A stretch of 31,827 nucleotides of DNA from Bacillota bacterium. GTDB taxonomy: Bacteria > Bacillota_A > Clostridia > Clostridiales > Clostridiaceae. The stretch is from positions 1 to 31,827 of the forward strand of contig JAKBFR010000016.1 in NCBI GenBank assembly GCA_021837545.1, read 5' to 3'. The notes below the pieces were generated by a model. That model worked only from the letters and a program-made list of their open reading frames with translations, made no database searches and was not told the DNA's origin. The position numbers were made by a program, and so were the translations under genes. This document shows, one piece after another, positions 25,574 through 31,827 of the stretch; the first letter of the stretch is position 1, and each line of letters starts with the position of its first letter.

Positions 25574-25740
25574 TATAAGGTGCATTTGAAAAAATAACAA
25601 TTCAGTATACTAGTCTATTAAATAAACATACTTTATTGACATGTTTACTTATTAGGCTTTATTGGGTAAACATACCTGCTTGTCTAATGCAAAATATACA
25701 TAGCATATTTTTGACTTGTTATTCTTTTACGTGCCTAATA
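25574..25740. repeat. MITE-like intergenic repeat, copy B (long form)
   Basis: About 167 bp, starting directly after the displaced asnS stop codon. The left end TATAAGGTGCATTTGAAAAA then ATAACAATTCAGTATACTAG matches copies A, C and D; the right end GACTTGTTATTC...GTGCCTAATA is its inverted counterpart. It is longer than the other copies, with about 100 bp of unique interior and no coding frame of note. Confidence 0.62.
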
Positions 25741-25888
25741 GCAGATGATATTTTTATGAATAAAAATCTAACAACTCAATCTAGATTCCATAAGTTTTAT
25801 GAAACCTCACACTTAAATAAAAGTTCACTTATATCATAGCTATATCACAAGTTAATATTTCCGAAATTTACAACATTAAATCTATAAT

Positions 25889-25917
25889 TTGACAATATAT
25901 TATATAATCAATAATAT
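25889..25917 (+). promoter_or_regulatory. Candidate sigma-A promoter of the HD-GYP gene
   Basis: A perfect TTGACA, 17-bp spacer and TAATAT (4/6), ending about 127 bp before the ATG at 26044. A TATAAT also overlaps the spacer, so the exact -10 is unsure. Confidence 0.4.
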
Positions 25918-26043
25918 ATTTTTCCTATAATACTATAAATAGACTAATTTTACTGATATACTATTCTTATGTAAAATATATTACCAGCGAATTATGTTGT
26001 AACTTGTATTATTTAAAACCAAATACTTGAGGAGAAGATAATT

Positions 26044-27129
26044 ATGAGATTAGTTCCAATTGAATGTGTAAAGCCAAATACAATTATCGGTAAAACTTTA
26101 TATGATATTGAAGGCAGAATATTAGTAAGATCTGGTGTAATTCTAAGCAAAGGAATTATATCTAAAATAAAAGAAATAAATATTTTATCAATATATATAA
26201 TTGATGAATATAGTTCTGAAGAAATAGAAGATATTATTAAGCCTGAGTTAAGACAAAAATCAATTTTAACAATAAAAGAAGCTTTTTCAAATATAAGTAG
26301 ACTTACTGTTGCTGATAAATTTTCAAAAAAGGAATCTGTATATTTCAACAACATTGAAAATATGGCAGAAGATTTAATTGAAAATATACTAAACAATAAA
26401 AGTGTACTACTTCCATTAGTAGATATAAGAAGTCTGGATAATTATGTTTATTCTCATTCTGTAAATGTTGCTGTAATATCCCTTGTTCTCGGTATTGCTT
26501 TAAAGCTACCTAAGAGGCAATTGCAACATCTTTCCACAGGAGCTTTGCTTCACGATGTTGGAAAATCATTTATTTCCAAGGAACTCCTAATGAAAGAAGA
26601 AGAATTAACATTAGAAGAAATTTCAATACTACAACAGCATTCAAATCTTGGTTATAAATATCTATCAGACTCTTATAATTTAAGTGCTAATAGTAAAATA
26701 ATAGCATTGCAACATCATGAAAGGCCTGATGGTTTGGGTTATCCTAACGCATTAGTTAACGATGAAATCAATACCTTAAGCAAAATTGTAAGCATTGCTA
26801 ATGCTTATGATGAGTTATCAACAGGTAGACCTAATAAGAAAGCAATGTTTCCAAGTGATGTTTTAGAGTATTTAATGTCTAATGCAGGTAAGATGTTTGA
26901 TTATGATATAGTAAATACTTTTTGTAAAATAGTAATTCCTTTTTCTAAAGGAACTTTAGTTGATCTTAGTAATGGTGATATAGCTGTAGTTCAAGAAACT
27001 CTACCTAACTTTCCACTAAGACCTATTGTAAAAGTCCTTAAAAGCTCTAGAACTGATACAATTAACAAAGAAATTAATTTAATAGATGAGATTTCAATAG
27101 TTATAACAGGTATAAGATATGAACTATAA
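26044..27129 (+). CDS. HD-GYP domain protein, probable cyclic-di-GMP phosphodiesterase
   Basis: 361 residues. An N-terminal region of about 110 residues (starting MRLVPIECVKPNTIIGKTLY, a pattern often seen before HD-GYP domains in clostridia) precedes the HD-GYP domain. Metal ligands and hallmarks are present: His138 (YSHSV), His170-Asp171 (LLHDVGK), His199 (QQHSNLG), His224-His225 (HHERPDG), the GYP triad at 232-234 and Asp256 (IANAYDELSTGRP). HD-GYP enzymes hydrolyse c-di-GMP to GMP or pGpG, affecting motility, biofilm and sporulation. There is no receiver or membrane domain, so it is cytosolic. GAGGAG lies upstream of the ATG. Single-gene unit ended by a shared hairpin at 27226-27264. Confidence 0.92.
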   Translation: MRLVPIECVKPNTIIGKTLYDIEGRILVRSGVILSKGIISKIKEINILSIYIIDEYSSEEIEDIIKPELRQKSILTIKEAFSNISRLTVADKFSKKESVYFNNIENMAEDLIENILNNKSVLLPLVDIRSLDNYVYSHSVNVAVISLVLGIALKLPKRQLQHLSTGALLHDVGKSFISKELLMKEEELTLEEISILQQHSNLGYKYLSDSYNLSANSKIIALQHHERPDGLGYPNALVNDEINTLSKIVSIANAYDELSTGRPNKKAMFPSDVLEYLMSNAGKMFDYDIVNTFCKIVIPFSKGTLVDLSNGDIAVVQETLPNFPLRPIVKVLKSSRTDTINKEINLIDEISIVITGIRYEL

Positions 27130-27225
27130 AAAGTTAAATATCTTATATTGTACGGGTTTCAATATAATTTCTGATATTGAAATTAATACCTATAGTTAAG
27201 TAAATAATACTTAATCTTCATATAT

Positions 27226-27264
27226 AAAGAGAGCACATGATTTTTAATAATATGTGCTCTCTTT
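27226..27264. terminator. Bidirectional terminator between the HD-GYP gene and mpg
   Basis: AAAGAGAGCACAT and ATGTGCTCTCTTT form a perfect 13-bp stem around a 13-nt loop. T-rich sequence follows in both directions, and the flanking genes converge on it. Confidence 0.8.
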
Positions 27265-27276
27265 GTAGTTTAAATA

Positions 27277-27345
27277 TTAATTAGATTTTCTTATGTCATC
27301 TGCAATACTAATATCAACGCGTGATACGATATAAACTTTTTCACC
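27277..27345 (-). pseudogene. Possible C-terminal gene fragment
   Basis: A 23-codon minus-strand frame reads GEKVYIVSRVDISIADDIRK then SN and a stop. It has amphipathic, protein-like composition but no start codon; TAA precedes it in frame. It lies between the shared terminator and the mpg stop. I do not recognise the family and it may be chance. Confidence 0.2.
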
Positions 27346-27378
27346 TTAAGGAATTCTATATTTACAAATATATTTTGT

Positions 27379-27993
27379 CTATTTTTTAGATATATATTTA
27401 TTACCTTTTATATAAAACCTCCAAGGAAAGTCTATAGCTTCTTCTGCATAATCAATACCAATTCTCTTAGTTTCAACTATTTCGAACTTTTCCTGCTCCT
27501 CATAGTCTATATAAAAGTTCCCTTTTTCATAAAGCTTTATATAATTTTCTGATTTATCTATTGAAAACGCCATACATAATTTTGAAGGACCATTTGTAAT
27601 TGATTTTTTCTTAGCTTCTGATAATTCCTCATAATTTTGATTAAATCTTCTTTTGGCAAGATAATCAAATTCATTTAATGGCTCTAGTGCTCTTATTAAA
27701 ACTCCCTCTCCCTTATTTTCAAGTCCACTTATAACATTAAAGCAATGATATTTCCCATAAATAAAGTATACATATGCAATGCCACCTTCTCTAAATAATG
27801 GCTCTGTTCTTTCAGTCCTTTTGCCATTATAAGCATGAGATGCCTTATCTATCTCTCCTATATACGCTTCTGTTTCAACAATTTTACCTTTCAAAATGAC
27901 ATTGTCAATATTTCTTACAAGAGTTTTTCCCAAAAGTTCTTTGGCTAAAATTAATGCTCCTTGCTTATAAAATTCTTTTTCTAAAATTAACAT
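27379..27993 (-). CDS. mpg: DNA-3-methyladenine glycosylase (AAG/MPG family)
   Basis: 204 residues, the usual size. Motifs: [32 protein letters not shown] with the catalytic Glu, [20 protein letters not shown] and [19 protein letters not shown], and [10 protein letters not shown]. The enzyme excises alkylated and deaminated purines (3-methyladenine, hypoxanthine) in base-excision repair. The ATG at 27993 has AGGGAG upstream. It is a single gene convergent with the HD-GYP gene. The bacterial annotation name varies (mpg, or simply 3-methyladenine glycosylase). Confidence 0.95.
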   Translation of the reverse strand: MLILEKEFYKQGALILAKELLGKTLVRNIDNVILKGKIVETEAYIGEIDKASHAYNGKRTERTEPLFREGGIAYVYFIYGKYHCFNVISGLENKGEGVLIRALEPLNEFDYLAKRRFNQNYEELSEAKKKSITNGPSKLCMAFSIDKSENYIKLYEKGNFYIDYEEQEKFEIVETKRIGIDYAEEAIDFPWRFYIKGNKYISKK

Positions 27994-28070
27994 TTAGACT
28001 CTCCCTTCTTAGATATATTAAAAATAATATTTCATCAAATCTTTGATTATATCCACAAGCTATGATAAAT

Positions 28071-28111
28071 AATCCACAGATATATAAGTTTAATTCATAT
28101 TTCTGTGGATT
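28071..28111 (-). terminator. Terminator of the aldose-epimerase-like gene
   Basis: AATCCACAGA and TCTGTGGATT form a 10-bp perfect stem, extended with one mismatch; on the minus strand ATTTATC follows. It is 64 bp past the gene's stop codon. Confidence 0.6.
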
Positions 28112-28174
28112 AATTTATAAGTTTATTATTTCAAATATACTAGAAATTATAAGCATAATGGCACTAAATTAATT

Positions 28175-29050
28175 TTAAATAGCAGTGACTTTATAGGTAC
28201 AACTAAATTCTCGCTCTACTTCTAATGAAATTACACCTTCTTTTTCACTAAATTCACCATTAAAATCTTCATAATCTGCATGACCAAACCAAGGTTCTAT
28301 GCATACAAATGGTGCTCCATCTTTTGGTGCCCAAATTCCCATATAAGGAAAACCATTAAAATCTACAGTTAAAGCTTTGCTACTGTTTTTTGATTTTATT
28401 GTTATTTTATCAGATTTTAAATTATTAAAAACTAATGCATCATCTTTAAACAATTCCTTTGATAACATAATATTATCTGTTGAATTTAAACATTCACTTT
28501 CATTATGAGACAGATATCCTTCTTTAGTAAGAACATTTCTATTACTTATCTCTTTTTCACTAAATTGAAGATAGCAATCTTCTAATCTCCCAATTTGATT
28601 AATAGGACACATAAATGCGGGATGTGTTCCTATTGAAAAATATATTGTTTTATCATCCAAATTTTTAACACTATATTTAACATTAACAGTGTTGTCTTCT
28701 AATGTATAAGCAGCTTTCAATGAAAACTTATATGGATATACTTTTAAAGATTCCTCTGAGAAATTTAATTCAAAGGTTACTTCACTATCTGTTTTTGAAA
28801 TCAATGTAAACTCAGAAGTTCTAGCTAATCCATGTTGCGGTAATTCATATGTTTTTCCATCAACTCTGTACTTTGAGTCTAAAACCTTTCCCACTATGGG
28901 AAATAATATTGGTGCATGATACTTCCAATACTCAGGATTTCCATCCCACAAATATTCAGTTCCATCAATTTTACTTGTTATAGAATGTATTTCTCCCCCA
29001 TGAGTACTTGCTGTAATTTTAATACTTGAATTTTCTAAAGAATAAATCAT
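28175..29050 (-). CDS. Aldose 1-epimerase-like protein (LacX/GalM superfamily)
   Basis: 291 residues. Features of the LacX-like branch of the galactose mutarotase superfamily: MIYSLENSSIKITASTHGGE, YLWDGNPEYWKYHAPILFPI, GKTYELPQHGLARTSEF, SIGTHPAFMCPI and CIEPWFGHADYEDFNGEF. The conserved His of QHGLAR and THPAF and the Glu of CIEPW match catalytic positions in GalM. These enzymes interconvert alpha and beta sugar anomers; the exact sugar is unknown. GGAGGAGG lies upstream of the ATG. The repeat copy C sits in its upstream region. A GalM name would be too specific. Confidence 0.88.
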   Translation of the reverse strand: MIYSLENSSIKITASTHGGEIHSITSKIDGTEYLWDGNPEYWKYHAPILFPIVGKVLDSKYRVDGKTYELPQHGLARTSEFTLISKTDSEVTFELNFSEESLKVYPYKFSLKAAYTLEDNTVNVKYSVKNLDDKTIYFSIGTHPAFMCPINQIGRLEDCYLQFSEKEISNRNVLTKEGYLSHNESECLNSTDNIMLSKELFKDDALVFNNLKSDKITIKSKNSSKALTVDFNGFPYMGIWAPKDGAPFVCIEPWFGHADYEDFNGEFSEKEGVISLEVEREFSCTYKVTAI

Positions 29051-29067
29051 AAATTTTCCTCCTCCAT

Positions 29068-29128
29068 ATTAGGTATATTCAAAAATAATAAGTCAGTATG
29101 CTATTATATTTTCTTTAACATACCTTGT
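29068..29128. repeat. MITE-like intergenic repeat, copy C (short form)
   Basis: Begins TAGGTATATTCAAAAATAAT, continues AAGTCAGTATGCTATTATAT, and ends CTTTAACATACCTTG; ends pair as AGGTAT / ATACCT. Same arrangement as copy A at 19653-19713. It separates nrdG from the epimerase gene. Confidence 0.65.
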
Positions 29129-29162
29129 TAAATATATTTTCAATTAATATAGTATATAAAAA

Positions 29163-29672
29163 TTAATACTCTATCGTAATGACCTCATTCAATCTCATAC
29201 TTTCTTTAACATCTATTATCCTTTGGTTTGTTGAACCTCTAAATCTAAGTCCATCTTGTTGTTTATCATTCTCAAATTTTCCATCTACCAATCCATCTAT
29301 ACTATTTATCAAATCATTCCAACCTTCATATTCATCTTTATGTTCAATAATGTACTCATAAGTATATCCTGTATAACTCCAGATATTCAATCCTTTTTCT
29401 TTAAAAGCCTTTGCCATATAAGCAAATTTATCAGCTTGTTCCCATGGATCTCCACCACTAAATGTAACTCCCCTTAAAATCGGATTATCTAATGTATCTT
29501 CTATTAATTCATCTAAATCTTTTTCTTCGCCACCATAAAAATCATGAGTGTCAGGATTAAAACAGCCCCTGCAGTTATGTTTGCATCCTTGAGCAAAAAA
29601 TACTCTTCTCATACCTGGCCCATTAACTAAACTTTCATATGCTATTCCAGATAGTCTTATAGTCTTTTCCAT
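29163..29672 (-). CDS. nrdG: Anaerobic ribonucleotide reductase activating protein NrdG (radical SAM)
   Basis: 169 residues, usual length. The radical SAM cluster motif is Cys30-x3-Cys34-x2-Cys37 (GCKHNCRGCFNP), followed by the GGD-type region VTFSGGDPWEQADKF and NIWSYTGYTYEYI. NrdG uses a 4Fe-4S cluster and SAM to install the glycyl radical in NrdD, allowing dNTP synthesis without oxygen. GGAGAGAGG lies upstream of the ATG. The large subunit gene nrdD, often adjacent, is not in the window: the next upstream gene on this strand is the aconitase, with a repeat copy between them. Confidence 0.95.
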   Translation of the reverse strand: MEKTIRLSGIAYESLVNGPGMRRVFFAQGCKHNCRGCFNPDTHDFYGGEEKDLDELIEDTLDNPILRGVTFSGGDPWEQADKFAYMAKAFKEKGLNIWSYTGYTYEYIIEHKDEYEGWNDLINSIDGLVDGKFENDKQQDGLRFRGSTNQRIIDVKESMRLNEVITIEY

Positions 29673-29707
29673 AATAATGACCTCTCTCCAACTAATTTAA
29701 ACACAGG

Positions 29708-29777
29708 AGATAAAGTAACAAGTCAATGACTCGAAATATACTAGTATGCTGACTTGTTATTTTTTCAATGTGCCTTA
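29708..29777. repeat. MITE-like intergenic repeat, copy D (inverted)
   Basis: About 70 bp, in the opposite orientation to copies A-C. TAACAAGTCA (29716-29725) and TGACTTGTTA (29750-29759) form a perfect 10-bp inverted repeat; the outer right end TTTTTTCAATGTGCCTTA is the family's usual terminus. It lies upstream of nrdG. Confidence 0.65.
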
Positions 29778-29884
29778 TCTATTATCACTCTAAAGAATTC
29801 TTATATATATTAATTATAACTTAATTATAAATAAATTTACAAATTATAATATCTCGTAATTTCCTAATCATCAATTTCAATATA

Positions 29885-29929
29885 AAAAAAGCACAAGAAT
29901 TCAAAATCTATGAACTCCTGTACTTTTTT
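29885..29929 (-). terminator. Terminator of the aconitase gene
   Basis: A 19-bp stem around a 7-nt loop (29904-29910), with an A tract before and six T after. All 19 positions pair on the minus-strand transcript when three G-U pairs are counted; on the plus strand those three are mismatches, so it is built for minus-strand transcription. Confidence 0.8.
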
Positions 29930-29950
29930 ATTTAATTATTATCTCTCAAA

Positions 29951-31827
29951 TTAGATATTTGCTTTTACGTAATTAAGTCTTCCGCCAGCTCTAATAACTG
30001 CAATTTCTTTTTCTGTTAAATCAATGGTTGCTTCAAATTCAGTTTCCTTAGTCAAGTTCTTCACTCTTACTACGCCTGTTTCTAAAGCAGCTTGAATATT
30101 TTCCATCTTTAAGTCATCTATTAAATCAATGCTATCATAATCAGCTTCATTCTTAAATTCTATTGGAACTATTCCATTGTTAATTAAGTTAGCTTTATGA
30201 ATTCTTGCAAATGATTTAGCTATAACTGCTTTAACTCCTAAGTATAGTGGTGCAAGTGCTGCATGTTCTCTACTTGAACCTTGACCGTAGTTTCCTCCAG
30301 CAATTATAAATCCACCATTGAATTCCTTAGCTCTCTTAGGGAATTCTGTATCTACTGTGTTAAAACAGAATTCTGCAAGATAAGGAATATTTGATCTAAA
30401 TGGTAATAACTTTGAGTTTGAAGGCATAATATGGTCTGTTGTAATATTATCCTCAACCTTTATTAATACCTTACCATCTAATTCTTCTCCTAATGCTTTA
30501 GCTACTGGGAATGGCTTAATATTTGGTCCTCTAACAACTTCAACCTCAGCATTAGTTGGTGCTGGTGCTAAAATCATAGAATCATCTATTAAGAATTCCT
30601 TAGGCATATCTATTGTTAAATCTATATCCATTTCAGTTGGATCAGTTAAGACTCCACTAATTGCTGAAACTGCTGCTGTTTCAGGACTTACTATGTATAT
30701 TTGTCCTGATAATGTTCCACTTCTACCATAGAAATTTCTATTTACTGTTCTAAGTGAAATTGCATCAGTTCCAGGTGATTGCCCCATACCAATGCATGGT
30801 CCACAACCATTCTCAAGTATTCTTGCTCCAGCACTTATTATATCTGCTAACGCACCATTTCTAGCCATCATTTCCATAACTTGTCTTGATCCTGGTCCAA
30901 TTACTAAACTAATATTAGGGTGAACTTTATTACCCTTTAATATCTTTGCAACTTTCATCAAATCTTCATAAGAAGAATTAGTACAACTTCCTATAAATAC
31001 TTGATCAACTTTAATCTTACCAACTTCGCTAACCTTAGCTACATTGTCTGGACTGTGTGGTTTAGCTGTAAGTGGTGTTAATTCATTTAAGTTGATTGTT
31101 ACTACTTCATCATATACTGCATCTGCATCTGGCTTAAATTCTATCCAATCTCTTTCTCTTCCTTGAGCCTTAAAGAATTCTAAGGTTCTTTCATCACTTG
31201 GGAAAATTGAAGTTGTAGCTCCAAGTTCTGCTCCCATATTAGTTATAGTAGCTCTTTCTGGAACTGAAAGTGTTTTAACGCCTTCACCAGCATATTCAAA
31301 AACTTTACCTACTCCACCTTTAACAGTTAATACTCTTAAAACTTCAAGAATAACATCTTTAGCTGATATCATCTTATTTAGTTTTCCAACAAGCTCAATC
31401 TTAACTACCTTTGGAGTATTAATATTGTAAGCTCCACCTCCCATGGCAAGAGCAACGTCTAATCCGCCTGCACCCATAGCAAGCATACCAACACCACCTG
31501 CTGTTGGTGTATGGCTATCAGATCCTATTAATGTATCTCCTGGTGTTGAAAATCTTTCTAAGAATATTTGATGACATATTCCATTACCTGGCTTTGAAAA
31601 ATATACTCCGTATTTAGATGCAACTGTTTGAATAAATTTATGATCGTCTGCATTTTCAAAACCTTGTTGTAACATATTATGATCTATAAATGCTACTGAC
31701 TTCTTAGTCTTTACTCTATCTATTCCCATAGCTTCTAATTGAAGATATGCCATAGTTCCTGTTGAATCTTGAGTTAAAGTCCTATCAATTTTTAATGCAA
31801 CTGGTTCTCCTACCTTTAATTCACCTT
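29951..31827 (-). CDS. acnA: Aconitate hydratase, 5' end outside the window
   Basis: At least 625 residues; the frame stays open to the right edge (GELKVGEPVALKIDRTLTQD before STGTMAYLQLEAMGIDRVKT), so the ATG at 31753 is internal, not the start. Iron-sulfur ligands are seen in FIGSCTNSSYEDL and GCGPCIGMGQSPG; the swivel domain carries NYGQGSSREHAALAPLYLGV and FARIHKANLINNGIVP. It interconverts citrate and isocitrate, feeding 2-oxoglutarate and glutamate synthesis in a fermentative clostridium. The shape fits the short single-chain aconitase type of about 640 residues. The symbol is used loosely; isopropylmalate isomerases are excluded by length and single-chain form. Confidence 0.92.
   Translation of the reverse strand, partial: GELKVGEPVALKIDRTLTQDSTGTMAYLQLEAMGIDRVKTKKSVAFIDHNMLQQGFENADDHKFIQTVASKYGVYFSKPGNGICHQIFLERFSTPGDTLIGSDSHTPTAGGVGMLAMGAGGLDVALAMGGGAYNINTPKVVKIELVGKLNKMISAKDVILEVLRVLTVKGGVGKVFEYAGEGVKTLSVPERATITNMGAELGATTSIFPSDERTLEFFKAQGRERDWIEFKPDADAVYDEVVTINLNELTPLTAKPHSPDNVAKVSEVGKIKVDQVFIGSCTNSSYEDLMKVAKILKGNKVHPNISLVIGPGSRQVMEMMARNGALADIISAGARILENGCGPCIGMGQSPGTDAISLRTVNRNFYGRSGTLSGQIYIVSPETAAVSAISGVLTDPTEMDIDLTIDMPKEFLIDDSMILAPAPTNAEVEVVRGPNIKPFPVAKALGEELDGKVLIKVEDNITTDHIMPSNSKLLPFRSNIPYLAEFCFNTVDTEFPKRAKEFNGGFIIAGGNYGQGSSREHAALAPLYLGVKAVIAKSFARIHKANLINNGIVPIEFKNEADYDSIDLIDDLKMENIQAALETGVVRVKNLTKETEFEATIDLTEKEIAVIRAGGRLNYVKANI

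Larger units (their letters stand above)
25282..26043. other. Intergenic region: element right end, repeat copy B and HD-GYP upstream region
   Basis: About 760 bp. In order: AT-rich DNA, the 17-bp direct repeat (25448-25464), the right att site with the displaced asnS tail (25547-25573), repeat copy B (25574-25740), and a candidate promoter for the HD-GYP gene (25889-25917). Open frames crossing it have no protein-like features. Confidence 0.65.

Noticed and set aside
25636..25839. 67-codon plus-strand open frame
   Set aside because: It overlaps repeat copy B, has no ribosome binding site and reads as low-complexity residues without family features.
28040..28115. Cluster of near DnaA boxes (ATATCCACA, TAATCCACA and its inverse), suggesting an origin-like site
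   Set aside because: Each has one mismatch to TTATCCACA, two of the three are simply the arms of the terminator hairpin, and no dnaA, dnaN or AT-rich unwinding context is present.
31754..31827. ATG at 31753 as the aconitase start
   Set aside because: The frame remains open upstream and matches the aconitase N-terminus (KIDRTLTQDSTGT), so the true start is beyond the window.

Overview
The window is low-GC DNA whose genes nearly all match Clostridium sensu stricto (solventogenic and related endospore formers; the C. beijerinckii group is my best guess, but species cannot be fixed from sequence alone). The evidence is strong AT bias, several GTG/TTG starts, and the conserved Firmicutes block divIC-yabQ-yabP-rqcP-(hup)-yabN/mazG-spoVB-spoVT-prsA-mfd-pth-prs-glmU-spoVG-purR followed by murC. 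Most of it is ordinary core genome.

Layout: (1) 1-17.9 kb, all on the minus strand and so transcribed right to left: purR, spoVG, glmU, prs, a response regulator/histidine kinase pair, pth, mfd, prsA, spoVT, a SpoVB-like flippase, a MazG fusion, the HU protein, rqcP, yabP, yabQ and the start of divIC. These genes link PRPP and UDP-GlcNAc supply, ribosome rescue, transcription-coupled repair, protein secretion, and late sporulation/cortex formation. (2) 18.2-21.2 kb, plus strand: murC and asnS. (3) 21.17-25.56 kb: a decayed integrative element inserted in the 3' end of asnS. The displaced original asnS tail, nine codons, is still readable at 25547-25573. Inside are a broken IS1182-type transposase, a broken small membrane gene, an intact sugar-binding lipoprotein gene, a small HNH endonuclease, an IS3-type OrfA remnant and a frameshifted tyrosine integrase beside the right att site. 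(4) 25.57-31.8 kb: an HD-GYP c-di-GMP phosphodiesterase (plus strand), then minus-strand mpg, an aldose-epimerase-like gene, nrdG and an aconitase running off the right edge.

Two things are not explained by single genes. One is the asnS att duplication, in which the four codons after the 14-bp core are all synonymous but differently spelled in the two copies. The other is a family of five short MITE-like intergenic repeats with terminal inverted repeats (961-1032, 19653-19713, 25574-25740, 29068-29128, 29708-29777). A roughly 170-nt glmU leader with an imperfect tandem repeat ending at the ribosome binding site is also worth a look. I found no rRNA, tRNA, CRISPR array or intact defence system, and no convincing wholly new multi-gene system.
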